6,799 nt of DNA, from assembly GCA_946885755.1 (NCBI GenBank), contig CAMPHB010000069.1, positions 1-6,799 of the forward strand, given 5' to 3'. A model generated the notes under the pieces. That model made no database searches. It was not told the DNA's origin and was given only the letters and a program-made list of their open reading frames with translations. The stretch comes from an uncultured Methylophaga sp. Lineage in GTDB: Bacteria; Pseudomonadota; Gammaproteobacteria; Nitrosococcales; Methylophagaceae. Both the position numbers and the translations under genes were made by a program. Positions 1 to 6,629 of this stretch are shown here, one piece after another. Each line of letters begins with the position of its first letter. Position 1 is the first letter of the stretch.

Positions 1-224
1 GCGCTGATGCCAATCCCTTTGCCAGTGCGGAACTGAGCAGTGGCTATATGCAGCTGGCTGAGCATCACGGCGAAGAAGGCAAATGTGGTGAAGCCAAGTG
101 CGGTGAAGACATGAAAAAAGATGGTGAAGGTAAATGTGGTGAAGCCAAATGCGGCGGCGAAATGAAAGATGATATGAAAGACGCCGAAGGCAAGTGTGGT
201 GAAGCCAAGTGTGGCGGCGAATAA
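1..224 (+). CDS. hvfA: HvfA-like copper-binding RiPP precursor, C-terminal part (5' end outside window)
   Basis: The open frame runs from base 3 to the TAA at 222-224 and encodes the last 73 residues of a small protein. The visible part starts ADANPFASAELSSGYMQLAE and continues into three copies of EGKCGEAKCG, separated by short charged spacers (EDMKKDG and GEMKDDMKDA). It ends two residues after the last repeat. There are six Cys, all in the repeats, and many Lys, Glu and Asp. This architecture (NPF...ELSSGY, then EGKCG repeats) is what I know of the HvfA family. Those are secreted RiPP precursors whose EGKCG cysteines are converted by an MNIO (DUF692) enzyme with a partner protein into copper-binding oxazolone/thioamide groups. 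The signal peptide expected in this family would lie upstream and is not visible. The DoxX-type HvfX gene follows 69 bases downstream, which supports the assignment. Modification and metal bound are inferred from the family. The alternative is an unmodified Cys-rich metal-binding protein. Confidence 0.82.
   Translation, partial: ADANPFASAELSSGYMQLAEHHGEEGKCGEAKCGEDMKKDGEGKCGEAKCGGEMKDDMKDAEGKCGEAKCGGE
75..215 (+). repeat. Three 30-bp in-gene repeats encoding EGKCGEAKCG
   Basis: Units lie at 75-104, 126-155 and 186-215, separated by 21 and 30 bases. Each unit encodes the identical decapeptide EGKCGEAKCG. The three DNA copies differ pairwise at only 3-4 of 30 positions, and every difference falls in a third codon position, so none changes the protein. 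The Cys codons start at 84 and 99, 135 and 150, and 195 and 210. The units are the presumed modified core of the RiPP precursor. The first Cys of each pair sits in EGKCG and the second in EAKCG. Confidence 0.9.
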
Positions 225-245
225 GCAGCCTTTGTTAAGCAGTAA

Positions 246-278
246 TAACAAGGGCTCATCGAGAGCCCTTGTTACTTT
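246..278 (+). terminator. Strong hairpin between hvfA and hvfX, possible partial terminator
   Basis: Bases 246-257 pair perfectly with 263-274 (12 bp, containing the GGGCTC/GAGCCC core) around a five-base loop ATCGA. The stem is followed by C and TTT, then AC, so the U-tract is short. It starts 21 bases after the hvfA stop and ends 19 bases before the hvfX ATG. The stem is strong enough to pause or partly terminate transcription or to protect the hvfA mRNA 3' end. With such a weak T-run, complete termination is uncertain. A role in making precursor transcript more abundant than hvfX is my inference. Confidence 0.55.
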
Positions 279-293
279 ACGGGGGCTTTAAAG

Positions 294-908
294 ATGATTA
301 AAGATTTGCTGTTGTCATTGCAGTCCATGCTGGATAAAACCCGTGCTGTGGATTTTCTGGCACCGTTATTATTGAGAGCGTATCTGGTGCCGGTTTTCTG
401 GGGCGCTGCCAATAATAAGTGGAATCCGCTGGATCCTGACAGCTCGTTACAGAACACTATTAATTGGTTTGCCAATCCGGATTGGGGGCTTGGGCTGCCG
501 TTTCCGGCAGTGATGGCTTATCTCGCCTGGGGCGCGGAATATTTTGGCGCCATCTTGTTGTTGCTTGGTTTAGCCGTTCGTTGGATAAGCATTCCGCTGA
601 TGATCACTATGCTGGTTGCTGCTTTTTCGGTGCATTGGCAAAACGGCTGGCAGGCGATTCATGATCCGATGAGTGCCTTTGCGTCTGCTAATGCGCCTGA
701 GGCAATTGAACGACTGGATCGTGCGAAAAATATTTTACAAGAACATGGTAACTATAACTGGCTGACCGAACACGGCAATTTTGTGGTTTTGAACAACGGT
801 ATTGAATTTGCGGCGACTTATTTTGTCATGTTACTAGCGTTGTTTTTTATCGGTGGCGGCCGTTATTTAAGTGTTGACTATTGGTTGGCCCGAAAAGCTG
901 ACAAATAA
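294..908 (+). CDS. hvfX: HvfX-like DoxX-family membrane protein
   Basis: A 204-residue protein of the DoxX type, with four predicted membrane segments at about residues 21-38, 70-95, 98-115 and 168-190. Between the third and fourth is a long polar loop with Asp/Glu and His residues. The paired motifs [16 protein letters not shown] near residue 28 and a small-residue-rich segment with Gly and Glu around 78-95 fit DoxX-like proteins found next to HvfA-type RiPP precursors. In such clusters HvfX is regarded as an accessory maturation or redox protein of the inner membrane, but its exact reaction is not established. The ATG at 294 has a G-rich stretch (282-285) at suitable distance and gives a normal family length. 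The gene lies between the precursor gene and msrP (10-base gap), so it is probably cotranscribed with msrPQ. No MNIO (hvfB) or partner (hvfC) gene is present on this side of hvfA. Confidence 0.78.
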   Translation: MIKDLLLSLQSMLDKTRAVDFLAPLLLRAYLVPVFWGAANNKWNPLDPDSSLQNTINWFANPDWGLGLPFPAVMAYLAWGAEYFGAILLLLGLAVRWISIPLMITMLVAAFSVHWQNGWQAIHDPMSAFASANAPEAIERLDRAKNILQEHGNYNWLTEHGNFVVLNNGIEFAATYFVMLLALFFIGGGRYLSVDYWLARKADK

Positions 909-918
909 GAGGTGTGTT

Positions 919-1875
919 ATGTGGATCCGTAAAAAACAGTCCTGGCAATTACCTGAATCCGAAATCACGGATCACGAGGTGTTTTTAAATCGCCGGCAGT
1001 TTATTAACAGTGCGGCGGGTATTGCCGCGGCAACGGCAATGCCACTCAGCTTCGCCGCCGATGAGCCGACTGGTAAAGAATTGGAAAATGTCGCTGACAG
1101 TGACTTTTCGACTGAAGAAAAGCTGACCACTTATCAGGACATCACCACTTATAACAACTTTTATGAATTTGGCACCAGTAAAGAAGCGCCTTCGGCACTG
1201 GCAAAAGATTTTCCGGATCCCGGCAAACCCTGGATGGTGACAATTGATGGTGAATGTGACAATCCCGGTGAATTTGAATATAGCGAATTAATTGGCAAAC
1301 AAACGCTGGAAGAGCGGATTTACCGGATGCGCTGTGTTGAAGGCTGGTCGATGGTGATCCCGTGGATTGGCTTTCCGCTGGCTGATGTTTTAAAAGCTGC
1401 GAAACCCAATGCCAACGCCAAATATGTCGAATTCACCACATTGTTTGATCCCGAGCAAATGCCTGGTCAGCAGCGTGAGGTATTGCAGTGGCCTTATGTT
1501 GAAGGGCTGCGTATTGATGAAGCGATGCATCCGCTGACTATTTTGGCAGTCGGTTTGTATGGCCATGAAATGCCCGGCCAGAATGGTGCGCCGATTCGGC
1601 TGGTGGTGCCATGGAAGTATGGCTTTAAGAGTATTAAATCCATTGTCCGCATCCGGTTTGTTGAAAAAATGCCGCTGACCGCCTGGGTGCAGGCGAACGC
1701 CAGTGAGTATGGCTTTTATTCTAATGTGAATCCAAATGTGGACCATCCGCGCTGGAGCCAAAAACGTGAACGGCGCATTGGTGAGTTCTTAAAACGTGAA
1801 ACGCTGATGTTTAATGGCTACGGCGATGAGGTTGCCAGCCTTTATGAAGGCATGGATCTGCGTAGATATTTCTGA
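919..1875 (+). CDS. msrP: Protein-methionine-sulfoxide reductase, molybdopterin catalytic subunit MsrP (YedY)
   Basis: A 318-residue protein (E. coli MsrP is 334). MsrP reduces methionine sulfoxide in oxidised periplasmic proteins using a Mo-molybdopterin cofactor. The N-terminus carries a Tat signal: Arg25-Arg26 in [11 protein letters not shown], then a small hydrophobic stretch ending near Ala46-Ala47, with cleavage likely there. This fits export of a folded cofactor-loaded enzyme. The sulfite-oxidase-like molybdopterin domain follows. It contains [11 protein letters not shown], where Cys139 is the expected Mo-ligating cysteine, then [18 protein letters not shown]. The C-terminus carries [11 protein letters not shown] and [12 protein letters not shown], both typical of MsrP. 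I chose the ATG at 919 because AAGAGGTG lies just upstream and the protein then matches the family start. An in-frame ATG at 871 lies inside hvfX and would add 16 residues. The gene follows hvfX by 10 bases and precedes msrQ by 4 bases, so an operon is likely. Confidence 0.96.
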   Translation: MWIRKKQSWQLPESEITDHEVFLNRRQFINSAAGIAAATAMPLSFAADEPTGKELENVADSDFSTEEKLTTYQDITTYNNFYEFGTSKEAPSALAKDFPDPGKPWMVTIDGECDNPGEFEYSELIGKQTLEERIYRMRCVEGWSMVIPWIGFPLADVLKAAKPNANAKYVEFTTLFDPEQMPGQQREVLQWPYVEGLRIDEAMHPLTILAVGLYGHEMPGQNGAPIRLVVPWKYGFKSIKSIVRIRFVEKMPLTAWVQANASEYGFYSNVNPNVDHPRWSQKRERRIGEFLKRETLMFNGYGDEVASLYEGMDLRRYF

Positions 1876-1879
1876 ACCT

Positions 1880-2482
1880 ATGCTGAGTATTAGCCAATTT
1901 AAAGTGCTACTGTTTCTTGCCGGTTTAATGCCGGCAGCCTGGCTGACATTTGCTCTGTTTACCGATCAGCTGGGCGCCAATCCGATCGAGGCGATTACCC
2001 GCGATTCAGGCGTCTGGGCACTGCGTTTTTTATTACTGACACTCTGCTTAACACCTATCCGTTGGCTGACAGGCATAAACGAGGTGATTCGTTTCCGGCG
2101 CATGACGGGGCTGTTTGTGTTTTTCTATGCCGTACTGCATATGTTGCTGTACTTGTGGCTGGACCAGTTTTTTGATTGGTCAGAAATCTGGAAAGACATC
2201 ATGAAACGGCCGTTTATTACCATTGGTTTTATCAGCTTTACCTTGCTGTTACCGCTGGCGCTGACATCAACCAATAAAATGATGAAACGTCTGGGCGGCC
2301 AGCGCTGGAAGCAACTCCACAAAATTACCTATCTGGTTGCAGGCTTATCATGCCTGCATTTTCTGATGCTGGTTAAGGCGGATATCAGTGAACCGCTGAT
2401 TTATATATTGATCCTTGCGCTATTACTTGGAGTCAGAATTTATCGTCATTATCTGAAGCCGATGGTGTTGGCACGCAGTTAA
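1880..2482 (+). CDS. msrQ: Heme-binding membrane subunit MsrQ (YedZ)
   Basis: A 200-residue integral membrane protein (E. coli MsrQ is 211) of the ferric-reductase-like transmembrane family. It passes electrons from the quinone pool or a flavin reductase through b-type heme to periplasmic MsrP. About six hydrophobic segments are visible, near residues 8-28, 44-60, 75-95, 112-128, 148-165 and 173-187. The conserved histidines are His87 (FYAVLHMLLY), His147 (QLHKITYL) and His160 (SCLHFLML). These correspond by position to the His91/His151/His164 set of E. coli MsrQ, the heme-ligand histidines. Basic clusters (RFRR at 71-74; KMMKRLGGQR) mark cytoplasmic loops. The ATG at 1880 lies 4 bases after the msrP stop and gives the usual N-terminus. 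It has no clear Shine-Dalgarno sequence, so translational coupling to msrP is likely. Upstream in-frame ATGs (1814, 1826, 1844) overlap msrP and would add non-family residues. Confidence 0.95.
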   Translation: MLSISQFKVLLFLAGLMPAAWLTFALFTDQLGANPIEAITRDSGVWALRFLLLTLCLTPIRWLTGINEVIRFRRMTGLFVFFYAVLHMLLYLWLDQFFDWSEIWKDIMKRPFITIGFISFTLLLPLALTSTNKMMKRLGGQRWKQLHKITYLVAGLSCLHFLMLVKADISEPLIYILILALLLGVRIYRHYLKPMVLARS

Positions 2483-2538
2483 GTATTTGCTGTCGCAGTC
2501 GTTTTAGGCTTTTCCTGCCTTTAATTTGTTGTGTGCAA

Positions 2539-2570
2539 GCCTTTGCCAGATAAGGCCTGGCAGCCTTTTG
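2539..2570 (+). terminator. Competing small hairpins after msrQ, weak terminator candidate
   Basis: Three short complementary pieces overlap here. GCCTT (2539-2543) can pair with AAGGC (2552-2556). The same AAGGC can instead pair with GCCTT (2563-2567) around the loop CTGGCA, followed by TT. A third option pairs TGCCAG (2544-2549) with CTGGCA (2557-2562), followed by GCCTTTT. The second form resembles an intrinsic terminator with a 5-bp stem and a short T-run. The stems are small, so this is a candidate only. A further weak hairpin, AGGC/GCCT, sits at 2506-2520 before TTAATTT. This could end the hvfX-msrPQ transcript and separate it from the pyruvate dehydrogenase operon. Confidence 0.35.
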
Positions 2571-2592
2571 GGGGATGAATTCTGACAAAAAC

Positions 2593-2601
2593 TGTTACAA
2601 T
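2593..2601 (+). promoter_or_regulatory. Candidate extended -10 promoter for the aceE-aceF operon
   Basis: TGTTACAAT contains the extended -10 element TGn followed by TACAAT, which matches TATAAT at five of six positions. There is no convincing -35 hexamer 16-18 bases upstream. CTGACA at 2582-2587 is TTGACA-like but too close to serve with this -10. A transcript starting about seven bases downstream would have a leader of roughly 40 bases before the aceE ATG. I see no palindrome of the PdhR operator type (TTGGT...ACCAA) in the gap. Confidence 0.4.
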
Positions 2602-2634
2602 GCCCTGTTGTTATTAACGGCGTTTTTAGATCTT

Positions 2635-2641
2635 AAGAAGG
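2635..2641 (+). promoter_or_regulatory. Shine-Dalgarno site deciding the aceE start
   Basis: AAGAAGG lies five bases before the ATG at 2647. It is the best ribosome-binding site in the gap. It favours 2647 over the in-frame ATG at 2575, which lies upstream of the likely promoter -10 and would add 24 residues not expected for AceE. Confidence 0.7.
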
Positions 2642-2646
2642 TATTT

Positions 2647-5301
2647 ATGACTGATTTTGTCGATCAAGACCCGCAGGAAACTCAAGAATGGCTGGATGCA
2701 CTGGAATCCGTCATTGAAGTCGCAGGCGACGAAAAAGCCCACCACATTATTGAAAAACTGATTGATATGGCTCGCCGCAGCGGTATCAATCTTCCCTACA
2801 GTGCCAATACCGCTTATGTGAATACTATCCCGGTAGATCAGCAAGAGCGTATTCCGGGTGATCAGGCGATGGAACACAAACTGCGTTCCTATATCCGCTG
2901 GAATGCCATGGCCATGGTGGTGAAAGCCAATCTGAAACCTGGCTCGGTCGGCGGTCATATTGCCAGCTTCTCATCAGCAGCCACTTTGTACGATGTCGGC
3001 TTCAATCACTTTTTTAAAGGTGACAATTATGGCAACGGCGCCGATATGGTGTTTTTCCAGGGCCATTCTTCACCGGGCATTTATGCGCGTTCCTTCCTTG
3101 AAGGCCGTCTGACTGAAGAACAACTGGATGGTTTTCGTTTTGAAGTAAATGGCAAAGGCCTGTCTTCTTATCCGCATCCATGGTTGATGCCTGATTACTG
3201 GCAGTTCCCAACGGTATCAATGGGCTTGGGTCCGATTCTGTCGATTTATCAGGCACGTTTCATGAAATACATGGAACATCGCGATATCGTCAAAACCAGC
3301 GGCCGTCATGTTTGGGCGTATCTCGGTGACGGTGAAATGGATGAGCCGGAATCACTGGGTGCCATTACCCTGGCTGGCCGGGAAAAACTCGATAACCTGA
3401 TTTTTGTTGTTAACTGCAACCTGCAGCGCCTTGATGGCCCCGTGCGCGGTAACGGCAAAATCGTTCAGGAACTGGAAGCGTTATTCCGCGGTGCCGGCTG
3501 GAATGTATTGAAAGTCCTGTGGGGCAGTGGCTGGGATCAGTTGCTGGCACGGGATACGCAAGGTCTGCTGTTGAAACGTATGGAAGAAGTGGTCGACGGC
3601 GAATACCAGAATTACAAAGCCAAAGATGGCGCTTACGTGCGCCAGCATTTCTTTGGCAAATATCCGGAACTGCTGGAAATGGTTTCCGATATGACCGACG
3701 AAGATATCTGGAACCTGAGTCGTGGCGGCCATGATCCGCGCAAGATTTACGCTGCTTATAAACGTGCGGTGGATCATGAAGGTCAACCGACCGTTATTCT
3801 GGCCAAAACCGTTAAAGGTTATGGTATGGGTGAGGCTGGCGAAGGCCAGAACACCACCCATCAACAGAAAAAGCTGGAATTGGAGCATATGAAACGCTTC
3901 CGGGATCGCTTTAATATTCCGATTTCAGATGAACACATCGAAAAAATTCCGTACCTGACTCTGAAAGATGGCAGCCCGGAAAAAGAATATTTACTGAAGC
4001 GTCGTGAAGAATTAGGCGGTTTCCTGCCTAAGCGGAATCACAGCGCACCAGCGCTGAAGATCCCGGATCTGAAGATTTTTGATGCGGTACTGAAGTCCAG
4101 TGGTGAGCGGGAACTGTCGACCACCATGGCGTTTGTTCGGGTCTTAACGGCTTTGATCCGCGATAAATCGCTGGGTAAAAATATCGTGCCGATCGTACCT
4201 GACGAAGCGCGCACTTTTGGTATGGAAGGGCTGTTCCGCAGTGTCGGTATTTATTCGTCTTCAGGCCAAAAATATGAGCCTGAAGATTCCGGTAAAGTGA
4301 TGTGGTATCGCGAAGACACCACCGGTCAGATCCTCGAAGAAGGCATCAATGAAGCCGGCGCCATGTCTGAGTGGATTTCCGCGGCAACGGCGTATTCCAA
4401 TTACAACGTCAATATGGTGCCGTTTTACATCTATTACTCGATGTTCGGTTTCCAGCGGGTCGGTGATTTGTGCTGGCTGGCCGGTGATATTCAGGCCAAA
4501 GGTTTCCTTATCGGCGGTACTGCCGGCCGCACCACATTGAATGGTGAAGGTCTGCAGCATCAGGATGGTCACAGCATGATTCTGGCCAATACCGTGCCTA
4601 ATTGCGTCAGCTATGATCCGACTTATGCCTATGAAGTGGCGGTCATCGTTCATGATGGTATGCGCCGCATGTATGAACAACAGGAAAATGTGTTTTATTA
4701 CCTGACGGCGATGAATGAAAACTACACTCATCCGGCAATGCCTGAAGGTGTCGAAGACGGCATTATCAAAGGTATGTATCAGCTCAAGTCTGGTGGCAAA
4801 CACAAACTGAAAGCACAATTAATCGGTAGTGGTACCATTTTGCGTGAAGTGGAAGCCGCTGCAGAATTGCTGGAAAAAGACTGGAAGGTCTCAGCCAATG
4901 TCTGGAGTGCGACCAGCTTCAATGAGTTGACCCGTGACGGTCAGAATGTAGATCGGCATAACCGGCTGCATCCAACCGCACCGAAACAAAAAGCCTATGT
5001 TACGGAGTGTCTGGATAATCAGGCTGGCGTGGTGGTTGCCGCGACCGACTATATGCGACTATATGCTGAACAAATTCGCCCTTGGGTGAAAAATAGCTAT
5101 ACCGTGTTAGGCACAGATGGCTTTGGTCGCAGCGATACCCGTGAGCAGTTACGTAGTTTCTTTGAAGTGGATCGGCATCATATTGTCGTTGCCACATTAA
5201 ATGCGTTGGCCGATCAGGGCGATATCAAACACGATGTGGTTGAAAAAGCTATTAAGCAATACGACATCAACGCAGACGCAGTCAACCCAGTTAAGGCGTA
5301 A
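2647..5301 (+). CDS. aceE: Pyruvate dehydrogenase E1 component, homodimeric type (AceE)
   Basis: An 884-residue protein, close to the 887 of E. coli AceE. It decarboxylates pyruvate with thiamine diphosphate and transfers the acetyl group to the lipoyl arm of E2, in the cytoplasmic pyruvate dehydrogenase complex. The thiamine diphosphate/Mg motif is clear: GDGEMDEPES from Gly227 through to NCN at 256-258, followed by LQRLDGPVRGNGK. Other family blocks are SSYPHPWLMPDYWQFPTVS, HFFGKYPE, NRGG-like LSRGGHDPRKIYAA, DEARTFGMEGLFR and LEEGINEAGAM. Glu565 in LEEGINEAGAM is the likely counterpart of the catalytic Glu571 of E. coli, by eye. Further blocks are YYSMFGFQRVGDLCW, GRTTLNGEGLQHQDGHS and LGTDGFGRSDTREQLR near the C-terminus. 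No truncation or frameshift is seen. It lies 2 bases upstream of aceF, so both are in one operon. The N-terminal end from 2647 fits the E2-binding region of the family. Confidence 0.98.
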   Translation: MTDFVDQDPQETQEWLDALESVIEVAGDEKAHHIIEKLIDMARRSGINLPYSANTAYVNTIPVDQQERIPGDQAMEHKLRSYIRWNAMAMVVKANLKPGSVGGHIASFSSAATLYDVGFNHFFKGDNYGNGADMVFFQGHSSPGIYARSFLEGRLTEEQLDGFRFEVNGKGLSSYPHPWLMPDYWQFPTVSMGLGPILSIYQARFMKYMEHRDIVKTSGRHVWAYLGDGEMDEPESLGAITLAGREKLDNLIFVVNCNLQRLDGPVRGNGKIVQELEALFRGAGWNVLKVLWGSGWDQLLARDTQGLLLKRMEEVVDGEYQNYKAKDGAYVRQHFFGKYPELLEMVSDMTDEDIWNLSRGGHDPRKIYAAYKRAVDHEGQPTVILAKTVKGYGMGEAGEGQNTTHQQKKLELEHMKRFRDRFNIPISDEHIEKIPYLTLKDGSPEKEYLLKRREELGGFLPKRNHSAPALKIPDLKIFDAVLKSSGERELSTTMAFVRVLTALIRDKSLGKNIVPIVPDEARTFGMEGLFRSVGIYSSSGQKYEPEDSGKVMWYREDTTGQILEEGINEAGAMSEWISAATAYSNYNVNMVPFYIYYSMFGFQRVGDLCWLAGDIQAKGFLIGGTAGRTTLNGEGLQHQDGHSMILANTVPNCVSYDPTYAYEVAVIVHDGMRRMYEQQENVFYYLTAMNENYTHPAMPEGVEDGIIKGMYQLKSGGKHKLKAQLIGSGTILREVEAAAELLEKDWKVSANVWSATSFNELTRDGQNVDRHNRLHPTAPKQKAYVTECLDNQAGVVVAATDYMRLYAEQIRPWVKNSYTVLGTDGFGRSDTREQLRSFFEVDRHHIVVATLNALADQGDIKHDVVEKAIKQYDINADAVNPVKA

Positions 5302-5303
5302 TC

Positions 5304-6629
5304 ATGGCAGATTTAATTGAACTGAAAGTACCGGATATCGGTGACTTTGACGGTGTTGAAATCATTGAGGTACTGGTCGTCGAAGGTGACGAAATCAGTG
5401 CAGATCAGGAAGTCATCACCATCGAATCCGATAAGGCAATGATGGGCATTCCGGCGGAAATGGCCGGGGTGATTAAAACCCTGAAAGTCAAAGTCGGTGA
5501 TAAAGTCAGCGAAGGCGACGTGATTGCCATGGTTGAAGCCAGCGGAGAAGCAAAAGCGCCAGAAAAACCCGCGGCACCAGCCATGTCAGAAGACAAAGAA
5601 CCAGCTATACCTGTGACGCAGAAACCGGAGCCTGCCAATGCTGATGCTGAAGCAAAACCGGCTGCTGCAACTGTCGATGAAGCAGAAGCGATCCCCTATG
5701 CACCGGATAATAAATCCGGCTTAAAACGTGCTCATGCTTCGCCATCAGTACGAAGCTTTGCCCGCGAACTTGGCGTTAAACTGACCTCAGTGGTTGGCAC
5801 CGGCGCCAAGGGCCGTATTACCAAAGAAGATGTCCAGCAGTATGTTAAAGGTGTGATGTCGGCACCGGCATCGGCGCCGGCTGCTCAGGGCAGTGCGATT
5901 CCACCTGTACCGGTGGTTAACTTCGAGCAGTTTGGCGAAGTCAGCAGTCAGGAACTGTCACGCATCAAGAAAATTTCCGGCAAACATTTACATGCCTGCT
6001 GGTTGAATATTCCCCATGTCACGCAGTTTGATGAAGCAGACATCACTGAGCTGGAACAATTCCGCAAAGAAAACAAAGATATGGCTGCTCAGAAAGGTGT
6101 CAATCTGACGCCGCTGGTATTCATTATGAAAGCGGTGGTGGCCTGCCTGAAACAATATCCGGAATTTAATGCCTCGCTCAGCGAAGACAAAGAAAGCCTG
6201 ATTTATAAAAAGTATTACAACATCGGTGTGGCGGTGGATACGCCCAATGGTCTGATGGTACCGGTGATTAAAGATGTTGATAAAAAAGGCTTTCTGGAAC
6301 TCGCCGGCGAGCTGGGCGAAATCAGCCAGCGTGCCCGGGATGGTGCATTAAGTGCCAAAGATATGCAGGGTGGGACCTTTTCGATCTCCAGTTTAGGCGG
6401 GATTGGCGGTCAGTTCTTTACGCCGATTGTTAATGCACCGGAAGTCGCTATCCTCGGTGTTAGCCGGCATCAGATGAAACCAGTCTGGAATGGTAAAGAT
6501 TTTGTACCACGGCTGATGTTGCCATTGTCGATTTCCTATGACCATCGGGTAATTGATGGGGCGGCTGGTGCCCGGTTTACGGTGATGCTGAGTCAGATGC
6601 TGTCAGATATCCGGAAGGTATTGTTATGA
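5304..6629 (+). CDS. aceF: Dihydrolipoamide acetyltransferase, pyruvate dehydrogenase E2 (AceF)
   Basis: A 441-residue E2 protein that carries the lipoyl arm and transfers the acetyl group to CoA, forming the core of the complex. It has one lipoyl domain at residues 2-77 with the lipoylated lysine at Lys44 ([10 protein letters not shown]). An Ala/Pro/Glu/Lys-rich flexible linker follows at about 78-138. The peripheral-subunit-binding domain is at about 142-178 ([27 protein letters not shown]). A second Ala/Pro linker spans about 185-205, and the acetyltransferase domain runs from about 212 to the end. Its active site is His414 and Asp418 in [13 protein letters not shown]. coli AceF has three lipoyl domains, so this is the short one-domain form. 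The ATG at 5304 is two bases after the aceE stop, with AAGG at 5293-5296. The site context differs from the usual DKA(S/A)MEIP: Met replaces the small residue and Gly49 replaces Glu. The next gene overlaps the stop by four bases. Confidence 0.97.
   Translation: MADLIELKVPDIGDFDGVEIIEVLVVEGDEISADQEVITIESDKAMMGIPAEMAGVIKTLKVKVGDKVSEGDVIAMVEASGEAKAPEKPAAPAMSEDKEPAIPVTQKPEPANADAEAKPAAATVDEAEAIPYAPDNKSGLKRAHASPSVRSFARELGVKLTSVVGTGAKGRITKEDVQQYVKGVMSAPASAPAAQGSAIPPVPVVNFEQFGEVSSQELSRIKKISGKHLHACWLNIPHVTQFDEADITELEQFRKENKDMAAQKGVNLTPLVFIMKAVVACLKQYPEFNASLSEDKESLIYKKYYNIGVAVDTPNGLMVPVIKDVDKKGFLELAGELGEISQRARDGALSAKDMQGGTFSISSLGGIGGQFFTPIVNAPEVAILGVSRHQMKPVWNGKDFVPRLMLPLSISYDHRVIDGAAGARFTVMLSQMLSDIRKVLL

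Noticed and set aside
65..259. Minus-strand open frame rich in Ser, Pro and His across the hvfA end
   Set aside because: It is the reverse reading of the EGKCG repeats and runs through the hairpin. Its low-complexity repeats mirror the + strand repeats, and it has no independent support.
871..918. Upstream in-frame ATG for msrP at 871
   Set aside because: It lies inside hvfX and adds 16 residues before the expected N-terminus. The ATG at 919 has a good ribosome-binding site.
1814..1879. Earlier in-frame ATGs for msrQ (1814, 1826, 1844)
   Set aside because: They overlap the msrP coding region and add residues not seen in the family. The start at 1880 gives the typical N-terminus.
2575..2646. 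In-frame ATG at 2575 as the aceE start
   Set aside because: It would add 24 residues, has only an adjacent G-run instead of a spaced Shine-Dalgarno site, and lies upstream of the likely promoter -10 element.
4261..4818. Minus-strand open frame of 185 codons inside aceE
   Set aside because: It is fully covered by clear AceE coding sequence on the + strand. It shows no recognisable motif and is a shadow of AceE codon use. The same applies to the other minus-strand frames within msrP, aceE and aceF.
5535..5730. Possible low-complexity insertion in aceF
   Set aside because: The Ala/Pro/Glu-rich stretch is the normal flexible linker between the lipoyl and peripheral-subunit-binding domains of E2 proteins.
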